64,000 nucleotides of DNA from Lantana camara (Eukaryota; Streptophyta; Magnoliopsida; Lamiales; Verbenaceae), in assembly GCA_037501455.1 (NCBI GenBank), contig CM074865.1, positions 34,578,501 to 34,642,500 on the forward strand, written 5' to 3'. Every line of letters starts with the position of its first letter. Position 1 is the stretch's first letter. The position numbers and the translations under genes are program-made. The notes below the pieces were generated by a model that searched no databases, was not told where the DNA came from, and saw nothing but the letters and a program-made list of their open reading frames with translations. Below, in pieces: positions 38,448 through 50,794 of the stretch.

Positions 38448-39602
38448 TCATATACTATCAGTTAGGAAATAAATAGGTCAATAAACAAGCTCATATGATC
38501 ATGTATAAGCAAGGAAATCAGCTACACAAGCAAATAGGTCACAAGAGCAAAAATCCCTAAAAGTTCATACCAAACTCATCACTCAAACCCTAATCAAATC
38601 TGATCCAAATCGTGTATTAAATAGATGAAATCAAGCATAATAGAGTATAGAAGACATAAATGTTCATACCTTGAAGATTAGAAGAAGAAGGGAGGTGATT
38701 TGAGCTCCAAAATCACAAGAATGGCCAAGGGTTTTCTCTCATTTTCTCTCTTCCTCAAACTCGATCAGCTCCAGCAGAAATGGGAGATGTTTGGTTCGGT
38801 TTTCAGAGCTAAAGGGGTAGGAGAAAGGCTTAACCCAAGGTAAAAAAGTCATGGTTAAGGTATGGTTAGGCTAGGTTAAGTAAAAAGGGTCCCACCATGA
38901 AGACTAGTCAACATAAGGAGCTCTTCTTGCACGAGTTGTCCGTTACGGTTGGATTTCGAAGGTCTTAATGATTTCAAAAAGGTATGAGGCTTGTTCCATT
39001 GTCTCCGAATCGTCGATACGAAGGCAACAGAGGTGTCGGAATTCGAATCTGAATTCCCGAGCTCAAGATATCACGTACGGAACCAAGGGTGCGCTAATTG
39101 CTCGTTAGCCCTCGATTTGGTTCCACAAACAAAATTATATTCGTTAACACGTCAAATGAATTCGAAAACATAAATCGAGCATATAGGCATGTTCATAACA
39201 CACATATTTACGACATACTAAATTTCCATACCATTCCGATATCATTACATATATGAACGAAGTATAAATAGAACACTCAGGCACATGGATGAATTCATAA
39301 CGTTATAAATTAATTACTAAAACTTAAATTCCATTTTAAATAAATTAAAACCAACTAATAACATGTTGAAATTAATTAACAAAATTACCGAAATAGTTAA
39401 GGTAACATGAAACCTTAATTAAGAAATTAAACACTAAATATCAAAGTAAAATAAAATGAATTAATTAAAATAACCATAGTCTATAGTTTAAATCAAATAT
39501 AAACACTTATAAACAATTAATCATATAATTAAATAATTAATTTGCGCAACTTATAAACAAATACGCCACATTATTAAAAACTGAAAAACTGGGGCGTTAC
39601 AA

Positions 39603-39614
39603 TCTCTCCCCCTT
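39603..39614 (-). other. Polypurine tract of the LARD-like element
   Basis: Minus-strand AAGGGGGAGAGA lies one base from the 3' LTR border (minus-strand TGTAACGCCCC). This confirms the minus orientation set by the PBS at the other end. Confidence 0.8.
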
Positions 39615-39639
39615 AAAAAGAATCCGTCCTCGGATTCGC

Positions 39640-39892
39640 AACACGCTTGAAAACAAACAATGAGAGATTCCCCGTCTCTCACAAGCAACAAGGAGAGAGC
39701 CCCGTCTCTCGAACAGCAATGAGAGAACCTCGTCTCTCGCAAGTAAAGAGAGTACCCCGTCTCTCAAACGAAAATAAGAGAATCCCCGTCTCTTACAAAC
39801 AAAGAGAGCACCCCGTCTCTCAAACGAAAATAAGAGAATCCCCGTCTCTTACAAACAAAGAGAGCACCCCGTCTCTCAAACGAAAATAAAGC
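39640..39892. repeat. Short tandem repeats built on CCCCGTCTCTC
   Basis: Roughly seven units of AGAGA...CCCCGTCTCTC.AACAA..., the last ones nearly identical at about 60-bp spacing (AGAGCACCCCGTCTCTC at about 39805 and 39861). They lie just inside the LARD internal domain next to its PPT. Confidence 0.75.
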
Positions 39893-42744
39893 AAGGAGTC
39901 TCCAATACTCCCAAGCAACTCACGCAAAACCAAATTTAAAATCACGAAAGGCACCCAAAGCAAGTAATAAATGTCGTCCACATTGATCTTCAATTACTCC
40001 AAGTAATTTAACACAGTACGAGATCAAAGCACTTAACATAAAATTTATGTAGGTTAAATTTGCATGGATGCATGTATCATGAATGCTATAAGTACCATTC
40101 ACCATAGTTGCAAAATTCAGATTTGTGAGTTGTCGTTGTCCAAGGTATGATCTGTCCTGAATGTAACTCAGTGCCCAGGTTGTCTTGAACCTCTTCAGGG
40201 TTCCCCGGTGAAGCGATTAAGGAATTCTTTAAGGAGTATATTCTTAGATCCTTTGTAACTTGTACTGCTACCCAACTTCTTCAATCCTTATCCAAATCAG
40301 TGCTCAACATATCCCCGAGGATCACCACTCTAAGCAAACTTGATGATTCGATCCCAACCTTACGACGTTTATTCTTATAGTCTCTCTCAACACAAGTCTT
40401 TTCCCACCTTCCGTTCCAATTGTCCATTCGTTCCCTTTTTGACCCCCTCGATGTTATATTCAATAACTGGTCCCATATTTCCTTAACCGAAGACAGAAGG
40501 TTCTTGATGATTCATGAAGCTTGAAGTAACCTTCCAATTATCATCCTTTTCTATTTGGTCCCTTCTTGAGTGTCCTTCTGGATTACCTTTGATATAACTA
40601 ATAACTCGATAATATTGTCTTGGACCCCTTCATACTTCATTGAATAAATCTTGATTGACACCATCCCCTTATAGGATAGCTTGATTCGGTTTTCCCCCTT
40701 GTTAATTCTAACTTAGAAGTCCATAGGAACTCTCTTATGATTCCATCACCTCCAGATCAGAATTCCATACGTAGCTTCTCTCTTAATAGCTTAACCATAA
40801 CCGCCGTCTTATTCATTCCCAATCACCACCCTTAGGACTTCCAGATTCCCCTTAATTTGCATCCCCATCATTACTCCTAACATATTCATTCGAGCACCAC
40901 TCCCATCCTCCAATTCACCTCTCGGTCGTGCTCTCCCCCTTAAAATTTTTGCTCTCACATGTCAAGCTCCATGAATCCTTCTTTCATTGAAATTTTTGCT
41001 GAGCCACTTTTGTTTCTTTAATTCACTCCTAAGGTTCAATTCAAACCCTTCAATAATTACTTCCTTCCAATCACCAACTTTTCTCTTTCTTACTCTTCTT
41101 GAAATCTAGACCAATTTAATCCCCTCTTGTATTTCCATTCTTCAACTAAAGGTAATCCCTTCAAGGATCGAAAAGGAGTTACATTATTTCCTAATCAATG
41201 CTCCCTTATTTGGAAATTTTAGTTGAATTCGTTACTTCGCCTCTGAGATTACGGTTTCTCCAAAACTCTTCAACTTAGTTTCTTCGATGTAGATTATGCT
41301 ATCTAAGCTATATGCCCGGAACTCCCAAAATATAACCGAACTATTCTTCTCGTCTTGATTCGAGTAAGCCTTGATTAAAGAATCGCTTGATGGACAAGGT
41401 GTAGCCATTCCCTATCAATTAAACACTAAGCCATGCATGTTGGATTAACATGCCAATGCACATAGTAAACAATTAGAGATGCAACGATGCAACACGTTGG
41501 AGCAATTACATTAATTAAACATAAACGTACATATAGATAAAGAAAGCAATTTATTTTAATTCGATGCATGATGCTCATGCCATGAATATGCAGAACCTGT
41601 CACCGAGGTGGTAAGCTTTTAGCTTGACGACGTGTTCCTCATCCCCATAATTGTAACTTTCTTTGGAGACATTGATAACTCCTTAGCTTTCCATGGTTTT
41701 CGAATCTCCCTAATCTTCTTCATCCATTTGTATATCCCATGGCCCGAACGTGCTATTTTTGAACCCAAGGTCTTATTTGTCAATGGAGTTTACCCCTCAA
41801 CGTACTTCCAAGCATCAACCTCCAAAGGTCATTCGACTCTTCATCTTCATGTCCTCTCCGGTAAAAGTTCCTTTAGCTTATCCTTTGTTTCCGATCTACG
41901 CGCATAATTCACCCATGATAACGCTTTCCATTCTTGCTTGCTTCTTGATGTCTCCATGTTCCAAGGTTCCAAGAAGACGACGCGATTTGTATTCCTCGAT
42001 GCTCATAAGTATCTTTGCCTTGCGTCCATTTGTTGTCCCACGCTTATATTCATATCAAGTGAGCTTCCATAGTTGACCTCATAATGAGCTTTATGATTAA
42101 CGGCTCCCAATTTGGTCTTCCAATCACACAACCATTCCAAACTCGGAGCTTCAACGGTGAACCTTGGAGCATTTAATCTTGTATTAAATGTCTTCAAAAT
42201 CGGGGTGGTGAAGAGTTCTACACCCCTCTCGTTGTCTTACGCATCCCTCAAGTTAAAACTTGAGTCTTTGCAATTCTTGTATATTGCGAACCTTCAAGGT
42301 TTGTAGGTAGGGCATGATTGATGAACCTTCCCGTGATCCAAGCTTCCTCCCATGATACGAGCCATGGTAGGTGGTTCCATTGTGCAAGCCGCGGAATTTG
42401 AACACTCTGCCTTCAAGTTACTTTACCAATTGTAGTTGGTGTGAATTGTAGCTTTGTTTGCACGATAGTAGCCTATATAAGAAAGATCAACTCAAATATG
42501 GATGCATGGAGATTAGTGCATGCTTATGGCACGTAGTTAAATGGATCAATGCACATAGAATGCAAATTGCAACATTTAAAACAACTAAATGAGAGCATAG
42601 ATTGTATACATGTATTAAGCAATTTCCAACAATTAGTATCAAATATTCATGCCAAATCGATGCAATGAACATATTAACAAGTTGTTCCTATGCCGTGCGA
42701 CCTAACTGACTCAAACATGACTCAAGAACACCGGTTTTGCAACC

Positions 42745-42758
42745 GGGCTCTGATACCA
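42745..42758 (-). other. Primer binding site of the LARD-like element (tRNA-iMet)
   Basis: Minus-strand TGGTATCAGAGCCC, the usual match to the 3' end of initiator tRNA-Met. It is separated from the 5' LTR end by 8 nt (42759-42766). The Gypsy element has the same 8-nt spacing. Confidence 0.9.
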
Positions 42759-42766
42759 CTTAAGGA

Positions 42767-45700
42767 TGTAGCACCCCGCACGTGAGGCACCACATCCCCC
42801 GCACTATGGCTCAACACGAGTAACGAACAGCTAATCCGCACCCATATCAAACCATAGCGAACGGGAGACAAACATAAAAACCTTCCTAAGCCAGGCGGAG
42901 CTAGACCCTGCAATGAAAACCAATCAACAAAATGTAATGCATAGCAAAGCCAAAGTCCAATCATACAAACCATCAGCAGAATTTGGGCTCTTCAGGCCTC
43001 TTTTAAATCATAGCAAATCCCAGTCAAATCAATTCAATAATAATTTCATAAATATTGAAGTTCAGGATACCATAGGATCGAGTCAGACATAATTCCAATA
43101 CATGAGTGAGTGCAAAGACTCTCCTAACCTAACTCGACCAACTTAAATACTCCAACACCTCTGCCTAGCTCGAAACTCCAAGGTCAAACCTGCACACTAA
43201 AGTGTTGGGGAGGGAGAGGGTCAGTCTCTAGAAGACTGAGTGAGCAGGAGCGATATACATATAGAAACATGCACATGCGAGTCATAAATTCCGAACAAGG
43301 TTTTATTTGAAATTAGTTCCCAAAAAGGGCAAGAGAATGATTAATCAATGTTCGGATTTTATGACTAATCATATTAATTCATTATATTCATAAATCATAC
43401 ATAAACATAAGGCTCGGCGAGTGAGCGTGCACAATCTCCAACCAAACTCCGACCGTGTACGACAAATATCATTAATAAGTTGATTAGGTGTTCATGCGAT
43501 ATATCATAATACATGCAGACCATATATCATAAATCATAATCGTTTGGGCAATCCGTGTCCCGGCCTTCCCACACGGTGCATAATCATAACATAACATAAC
43601 ATAACATAAATCATAAATCATTTCCAACCTTCTTCCTCCGGGTGGTGGACGGGTTAGCAAGGCCCGACCACCCCATACATAGGCCAATGGGGTTTCATGA
43701 CTCCCCCAAGGGCACTCAGCTCCCATTCCCCGCTAAACCTCCTAGCGAGGGTCGGTATCACCGTACATAAGTTGGGACTAGTACAAGGGATCACCGTCGG
43801 CCCTTGCCTCCCCGGATAGCCACTTGCACTAAGTCCGTGGGCCCGTGAACATATCATAAATGCATAATCTCGCCAAAAAATTTCAGTTCATAAGTACATA
43901 TCATAATTCATAAATCATTTGAAAAGGGCTTACTCGATCAATATTTACTCGATAACTTTACTTTAAAAGTAACATATATATAATCATAAGGTTTTGGCCA
44001 AAGCTTTTCACATAAGGGTTGTAGGGTTTGTTACATAGCTAGAACAAAAACACCCTCACCTGAACCGTGACAAAACAAGGATACGAGTTACCAAGTGCTC
44101 GAAGGATCAAGATCTCTCCACCCTGGAGATAAACTGTACAAAGACAACACGACGTGTTCGTGAGACTCAAGACTCTAAATGAACCATATGTGATGCACGG
44201 CAATGCTCAAGCATGATATGAAGGCATAAAGATCATATTAAGTCATGAAAATGTTCATGTGCACTATTAAGGCATTTAAATCATATAACCAAGTCATTCA
44301 CTTATTCATTCATTTTCATTCAATTCATCAATTCATATCTCCAATCAAATTAATTCAAGAATTCAAATAGGAGCATAGAACATATTCAAGCTCTCCCATA
44401 ATGCTACCACATACTTCATATTACATAAGATAGCATATTTCCAAGGTTTGACAACAAGAAGGAAGCATATGAAATAGAAAATGAATTACGCGATTCATAA
44501 ACGACATATAAACACACATAAACGGCAATAAGCAAAAGCATGCCTATAACTCATCCAAATGCCATGAAATTAAACTACAATGCTCCCAACAAATAGCAAA
44601 ACAAGTTCATAGTTCAACACAAAAGGAGATAAAGTCATTCAAGAGGTGAAATAAATCAAAAACCGAGAAGGAAGCAACAAGGACTGCGCAAGGGAAGGGA
44701 CACGGGGGGTGTCACCCCCCTTAGCCAAACTGAGCCACGACTGTGGCTCAGTACAGAGCTGCCCAGAAGGTGTGACACGCCCGTGTCTCACACTTATGTG
44801 TAAATGAGACACGGGGGTGTCACGGTACAGAACTAAACCACACACAAAATTTTACCGGCAAAACTGAACCCATACCAAATCAATCCAAAAGCATACCAAA
44901 TAAACTCCAAATGCTATGAAACTTAATATACAACATATTTAGCATGTTAGGAACATCTTTAATTTAGAGTTCAAAGGCTAAATCACACGTTAAGATCATC
45001 GAAATCATGCAGCAAAACTGTGTCGCTAAAATCGCACATAAAAGCCCTATTGTTTCAATCAGCCATGATCAAGTACTTAGGGGTTGAGTTTGGATCTAAA
45101 ACCTTGGGGAATGCATGCTAACATACTAAAAAACTGATATACATTATATATATGCAAAATGGCATGAATTAAAGCACATTAGGGTGACCAACAACCACAC
45201 AAGTACAACAACAACAAATCTGTCATGAAGCATGCATAAAACAGGCCATGTATTTTGGTTTTGAGGCTTAAAATGGATCCAAATACTTAAAACATGAATG
45301 TTAACATATAGAAAAATGAGTGTACATAATATCCATGCAATTTCACATGAAAAGAAGATCATTTGGTCAAGCAACAAAGCAAAATGAACAGCAGCAGTCC
45401 GGAAAACAGGGGAAGCAGTTTGATCATCAAGTTTGGAGCTCCATATCTCATAATTTCACCAAAGGGTCAAGAGATAAAATCCTCCTAATATCATATACTA
45501 TCAGTTAGGAAAGAAATAGGTCAAGAAACAAGCTCATATGATCATGTATAAGCAAGGAAATCAGCTACACAAGCAAATAGGTCACAAAAGCAAAAATCCC
45601 TAAAAGTTCATACCAAACTCATCACTCAAACCCTAATCAAATCTGATCCAAATCATGTATTAAATAGATGAAATCAAGCATAATAGAGTATAGAAGACAT

Positions 45701-46644
45701 AAATGTTCATACCTTGAAGATTAGAAGAAGAAGGGAGGTGATTTGAGCTCCAAAATCACAAGAATGGCCAAGGGTTTTCTCTCCTTTTCTCTCTTCCTCA
45801 AACTCGATCAGCTCCAGCAGAAATGGGAGATGTTTGGTTCGGTTTTCAGAGCTAAAGGGGTAGGACAAAGGCTTAACCCAAGGTACAAAAGTCATGGTTA
45901 AGGTATGGTTAGGTTAGGTTAAGTAAAAAGGGTCCCACCATGAAGACTAGTCAACATAAGGAGCTCTTCTTGCACGAGTTATCCGTTACGGTTGGATTTC
46001 GAAGGTCTTAATGATTTCAAAAAGGTATGAGGCTTGTTCCATTGTCTCCGAATCGTCGATACGAAGGCAACGGAGGTGTCGGAATTCAAATCCGAATTCC
46101 CGAGCTCAAGATATCACGTACGGAACCAAGGGTGCGCTAGTTGCTCGTTAGCCCTCGATTTGGTTCCACAAACAAAATTAAATTCGTTAACACGTCAAAT
46201 GAATCCGAAAACATAAACCGAGCATATAGGCATGTTCATAACACACATATTTACGACATACTAAATTTCCATACCATTCCGATATCATTACATATATGAA
46301 CGAAGTACAAATAGAACACTCAGGCGCATGGATGAATTCATAACGTTATAAATTAATTACTAAAACTTAAATTCCATTTTAAATAAATTAAAACCAACTA
46401 ATAACATGTTGAAATTAATTAACAAAATTACCGAAATAGTTAAGGTAACATGAAACCTTAATTAAGAAATTAAACACTAAATATCAAAGTAAAATAAAAT
46501 GAATTAATTAAAATAACCATAGTCTATAGTTTAAACCAAATATAAACACTTATAAACAATTAATCATATAATTAAATAATTAATTTGCGCAACTTATAAA
46601 CAAATACGCCACATTATTAAAAACTGAAAAACTGGGGCATTACA
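42767..46644 (-). mobile_element. 5' LTR of the LARD-like element
   Basis: 3,878 bp, TGTAGCACCCCGC to GGGGCATTACA (+ strand text). It matches 33999-39601 without the 1.7-kb duplication, so this is the ancestral LTR structure. A shorter ACATA run occurs near 43580-43605. Confidence 0.9.
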
Positions 46645-46649
46645 TCCTC

Positions 46650-47640
46650 GATGCGTAAGCGATCACCTTTCCATTCTGCATTAATACACTTCCCAAACCT
46701 TCTTTCGAGGTGTCGGTGTAAACGGTGTATCCTTCCTTGTCTTCAAGTAAAGTTAAGATCGGTGTTGTTGTCAATCTCCTCTTCAATTCTTGAAAACTCT
46801 GCTCACACTTGTCGATCCATTCAAACTTCCCTTCCTTCTTGGTTAACTTTGTGAGCGGTGCTACAATCTTTGCAAAATCCTGGACAAACCTTCTGTAATA
46901 ACCTGCTAATCCCAAAAAGCTTCTTACTTCTGACGGATTCCTTGGTGGCTTCTAATCCATAACTGACTCGATCTTGGAAGGATCGACTTCAACTCCTGAT
47001 CCTGGGATAATGTATCCAAGAAGCGTAACTCGTTCCATCCAGAACTCGTATTTACTGAACTTTGCGTATATTTTGTGATCCAGCAAAGTGTTCAACACTA
47101 AACGAAGATGCTCAGCATGTTCCTCTGGTGTCTTGGAAAACACTAGAATGTCGTCGATGAAAATTACCACGAACTTGTCAAGGAATGGTCAGGATATTCA
47201 GTGCATCATGTCCATGAATGCAGCTGGTGTGTTAGTCAGACCACATGGCATTACTATGAACTCGTAATGACTATAACGACTGTTGAAAGCAGTCTTGGGA
47301 ATATCTACTTCCTTAATCTTCAATTAGTAGTATCCTTATCTCAAATCCAACTTAGAATATACCCGTGCTCCTTGAAATATGTCGAATAACTCTTCAATGT
47401 GAGGGAGTAGGTACTTATTCTTGATCGTCATTCTGTTGAGCTCCCTGTAATCAATGCACAAACGCAATGATCCATCTTTATTCTTTACAAAAAGCACAGG
47501 CACTCCCTATGGCGATGTGCTCGGTCGAATATATCCTGCCTCTAACAATTCATTCAATTATTTTCTCAATTCTTGAAGTTCTGTTGGAGCCATTCTATAA
47601 GGCGTCTTGGAAAACGGCTCTGCTCCTGGTATCGTCTCAA
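46650..47640 (-). pseudogene. Gypsy reverse transcriptase and first part of RNase H, with seven stop codons
   Basis: Reverse transcriptase makes element DNA from RNA. In order on the minus strand: the entry phrase PYRMAP (about 47600), [32 protein letters not shown], the catalytic FIDD box at about 47147-47158 (FIDDILVFSK), LGYIIPG, then [13 protein letters not shown] and the RNase H start ([20 protein letters not shown]). Stops occur in one unshifted frame at 47558, 47507, 47336, 47324, 47198, 47189 and 46952 (lowest coordinate of each codon). Several look like Q, R or W codons changed by C-to-T or G-to-A. The nested LARD interrupts it after the SR of YASR. Confidence 0.94.
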
Positions 47641-48299
47641 TTGTAAACTCTAGTTCACAATCGGGTGGTAACGAGTTTAAGTGTTCGGGAAACACTTCTA
47701 GAAATTCGTTGATTACCTCCACTTTTTCAATCTTGATTTGATCTTTCGGCCTATTTAAGAGATAGGCGATGAATCCTGTTGCTCCATTCTGAATTAATTT
47801 CTTTACTTCCATTGACGAAACCATGATTAACTTCTCCACTCTCTTTTCTGATGTCCCACTTTCATCTTCTCCCAAGATGACTTCTTTCTTATAACAATCC
47901 AACTTGGCTCGGTACTTGAATAACCAATCAATTCCAAGTATAACGTCATACTTTGTCATCGGTAGCATAATAAGATCTGACGGATAGTAGCGATTACCAT
48001 TGCGAATAGGGCAGTGTTTATATACTTGATTCGTTACGAGGCAAGTCCCCAAAGGAGAACTTACTTCAAAGTTATATGGTAATTGTTCAAGTGGAAATTG
48101 TAAATGCGCACAAAATTTAGATGCAATGAATAAATGCGTGGCAACAGGGTCATACAAGACCTGAACTGGTGTGTTAAGAATGTGCACAATACCTTCCACA
48201 ACTGATGAAGGATCAACCTCCTCACTGTCATCTAGTGCATAAGCTCTGCCTTTAACCACGGGTTTGCCAGTCGTCCCCACCACCGCCTTGCCTTTATCC
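47641..48299 (-). pseudogene. Gypsy aspartic protease region with altered active site
   Basis: The protease cuts the polyprotein. This frame is open through the domain. The phrase QVLYDPVATHLFI (catalytic D codon at 48149-48151) sits where Gypsy proteases have D-[ST/P]-G-A-[ST]-H-x-F-I, so the active-site glycine is valine here. The second conserved segment MTKYDVILGIDWL (about 47930-47970) is present. It is continuous with gag upstream and RT downstream. Confidence 0.88.
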
Positions 48300-49354
48300 T
48301 GAGCCCCATACTTCCTAGTCTTTGCTGGACAATTCTCAACCATATGATCTGTAGATCCACACCATACACACTGACCAGCCTTCTTCTTGCAATTATCCTC
48401 AATATGCCCCTTACGACCACATAAATCACAAATAATTTCCCTTTGAGTGATCTGAGGTGCTCTGAACTGTTGAGGTGCCTTTGGGTATTGTGGAGCTTTC
48501 TGTTGCTGCGGAGCTCGCTGCTGCTATAGAGCCTTTTGTTGTTGTTGAGCCATCATAGTTTTCTTTCCAGTTCCTTGAGTGGAAGGTCCGGAAGGTCTCT
48601 TGTTCCCCTGAAATAGCTTCGGGTTAGAAGGTCCCTGACGACTAACAGTCATTCTGATATCCTTGTAAGCTGCTTCCACTTTCAAAGCCTTATCCACTGC
48701 TCTGGTGTAGGTCTCGACATCCAATGATGCTAATGCCCAATGTAGTTTAGGTTTCAGACCATCAATGAATCTCTCAGTCTTGCAGCATTCATCATTCAAA
48801 ATGTGAAGTGCATACTTGATCAGCCTGACAAACTTGGCTTCATACCCCATCACGTTCATATTCCCTTGAACTAGGCTCATGAATTCAGCTTCTCTTGCGT
48901 CGCGAGTAACTTGAGGGGTGTACTTTTGCTAAAATTCCCTTACAAACTCAGTCCAGTTACTGTTGACGTTATTCTCAGTCCACATATGCTGATTATGCTT
49001 CCACCAATTAAGTGCAGCTCCTTCCATTAAGAATGTAGCATACTGAACTCGCTCACGATCTTCTGGGTAGATATCCATAGCTTCGAAGATCTTTTCCAAA
49101 CTTGCTATCCAATTCTCAGCTTTTAAATCATTGGGTTCGCCATAGAACCTAGGAGGATTCATTCTAAGGAACTTCTCTAGTGACTTTTCATTAGGAGGAT
49201 TACCCCTTGCGCTTAGAATCTGTTGTAGTACTTTTGCTAACTCTGGGAATCCTTCCCTTCTGGGTGGTGATGGTGTACCATACCTAGGTGCTGTGACTTC
49301 CCTATGGAGTGGCGGTGGTGGTACACGATTGCGTGGTGCTCTTCTTGGTGGCAT
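48300..49354 (-). pseudogene. Gypsy gag with two zinc knuckles and two stop codons
   Basis: Gag forms the particle and binds element RNA. The start is Met at 49352-49354 (MPPRRAPRN), chosen because plant Tekay/Del gags begin this way; the frame is open further upstream without likeness. The conserved retrotransposon gag core (FYGEPNDLKAENWI, GAALNWW) follows. Then come a Q/P-rich linker and two CCHC knuckles, CX2CX4HX4C, at about 48389-48430 and 48329-48370. Stops are TAG at 48929-48931 and TAG at 48524-48526 (in a glutamine-rich stretch, so probably CAG to TAG). No frameshift separates gag from protease. Confidence 0.93.
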
Positions 49355-49957
49355 GATGTTGCTGAATTTGCAAGAATCCAAGGATATATATATAATGCAT
49401 GCCAATAAGAATGACTCACACACTTGATAATCCACGCATTTCACATATTCACATATAATCTTAAGTATGTATCAAATATCTCACTCAATCAAGATATCAA
49501 AAATAAGTCACAAGTGACATAATCATCAACCATTCATAAACATGAACAACAAATAACAATAATCCGATGAGATATATCATGATGACAATAAATGAAATGG
49601 CATGATCCTAATAACGGCCATAATGGTATCTTGAAGCAACTCTATGACTCATGCAATGACAGTTATGGAAAGCAGTAAACACATAAGCAGAATAAAGTGG
49701 TGAATACTGTGTTATAAATACGCATGGTTTGGTAAAATTTTACAACAGGCTACATATTACACAAAAGTCAAAATAGGGAGGATCTGATTATAATCAAATT
49801 GGTCCCATACATGCCTTACCATACCGTCCAACCATGCTCGACACATCCTACCATAGGTACCATGTCATCTGAACCATCATCAGTGATGCCAAAACACGGG
49901 GATCATCTACCATAGCTATACATCCCCTCCTCTAAAAGTCAGTCCCATACTGTCACC

Positions 49958-50017
<60 letters not shown>

Positions 50018-50047
50018 ATACTATATACAGAGATCTCTCAGCAGAAA
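49355..50047 (-). other. Gypsy leader between accessory ORF and gag, with (AT)n microsatellite
   Basis: About 690 bp with no recognisable coding sequence. It contains an uninterrupted AT dinucleotide run of 54 bp at 49962-50015. It belongs to the 5' untranslated part of the Gypsy element. Confidence 0.7.
49962..50015. repeat. (AT)27 microsatellite
   Basis: A pure alternating AT run of 54 bp, likely to vary in length between individuals. Confidence 0.95.
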
Positions 50048-50728
50048 TCAACCCTGGTAACTGTGGTCCAAAGAACCCCTAGTAGTGTCATCAGAAACAG
50101 CAATAACCTCACCCTGACCATGCCCTGCTACGTCACCTCCATCATCATCATCATCAGATCCATTATTACCTCCATCAGACTACTCCTGCATAGGTTGGGG
50201 CTCCTCAGAGGCTTGATTGACATCCTAACCCTCGACCTCCTCAACTACCTGCTCATCAGATAGGTGATAGGCATCATACAGACGAGCTCGCATATGTGCA
50301 CGGTAGTGCTGGTGGTGCTTCATAGAAGTATCACGGTCAATGGTCATCTACATAAGGTCTGCCCTCTGCTCAGCAATGCATGCAGCCCTCTGCTCAGCAA
50401 CATGAGTCATCTCAGCAGCATGCTCATGAGCAATGTCCCTATCAATCAGATGCTGCATGGACTGATCCTGATGGTGCATACCCTCCAACCTGACCTCGCG
50501 CGATCTCTGATGCTCCTGAAAGTAACCATCTCGCTCAAACTCGAGAAGGTGCATAACCCTGTTAGGATAGGAATACCCAGGTCTACTATTGTTCCTCATT
50601 CTACACCAGGTGTAGAAACGAGTGCCTCCACGGCGAGATACAGCTACAATGCGTGGAGACTCAAACTGCTCAAAGAATGCCTCATCCATCTGCTGCTGAT
50701 TAGGATCACGGTGTGGCTCAACTGCCAT
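50048..50728 (-). pseudogene. Accessory ORF upstream of gag in the Gypsy element
   Basis: A sense-strand frame of 226 codons between PBS and gag. Met is at 50726-50728 (MAVEPHRDPNQQQ) and the terminal TGA at 50048-50050. Three in-frame stops interrupt it (50348, 50225, 50180, lowest base of each codon), with no frameshift. The N-terminal part reads FEQFESPRIV and RFYTWCRMRNN. The middle is rich in H, Q, E and R. The end is strongly acidic, with five D in a row followed by glycine-rich sequence. The same kind of damage (stops only) as in gag-pol suggests it was once translated with the element. Extra ORFs before gag are known in Tat/Ogre-type Gypsy elements; I do not recognise this one. An upstream Met at 50827 lies in the LTR and is unlikely. 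Confidence 0.55.
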
Positions 50729-50794
50729 AGCTATACAAAAAACACCATATATATGAAAACCAGACAATAGAACCATGTATCCCCAATGCTCGAT

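Larger units (their letters stand above)
33999..39601 (-). mobile_element. 3' LTR of the LARD-like element, with internal duplication
   Basis: Ends are TGTAGCACCCCGC at 33999 and GGGGCGTTACA at 39601 (+ strand text). It matches the other LTR except for an extra segment. The 33999-34464 part (complement) is the region resembled by the satellite monomer. It contains a pentanucleotide ACATA run near 34815-34850 and GC-rich inverted repeats. Open frames of 60-77 codons here recur in all copies but resemble no known protein. Confidence 0.9.
39602..42766 (-). other. Non-coding internal domain of the LARD-like element
   Basis: About 3.2 kb between the LTRs. No ORF exceeds about 110 codons and none shows retroviral motifs on either strand. 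Near the PPT (39640-39890) there is an imperfect tandem repeat of about 30-60 bp built on CCCCGTCTCTC and GAGAGA. Such domains carry signals for packaging and reverse transcription but no enzymes. Confidence 0.75.
33999..46644 (-). mobile_element. LARD-like non-autonomous LTR retrotransposon, complete, nested in the Gypsy element
   Basis: The element runs TGTAGC...TTACA and is flanked by perfect 5-bp repeats TCCTC (33994-33998 and 46645-46649). The PBS next to the right-hand LTR shows it is read on the minus strand. The 5' LTR is 42767-46644 (3,878 bp), the internal part 39602-42766 (3,165 bp), and the 3' LTR 33999-39601 (5,603 bp, enlarged by a duplication). No gag, protease, RT or integrase motif is visible inside. 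Very long LTRs around a non-coding core fit the large retrotransposon derivative (LARD) class, which depends on proteins of an autonomous partner. The two LTRs look nearly identical, suggesting a fairly young insertion. Removing the element plus one TCCTC rejoins the Gypsy frame exactly. Confidence 0.9.

Noticed and set aside
41632..42076. ORFs of 91 and 108 codons in the LARD internal domain.
   Set aside because: They are antisense to the element, overlap in different frames and show no retroelement motif; treated as chance frames.
50264..50770. A 168-codon plus-strand ORF opposite the accessory ORF.
   Set aside because: It is the antisense shadow of the minus-strand frame, which lies in the sense direction of the Gypsy element between PBS and gag.
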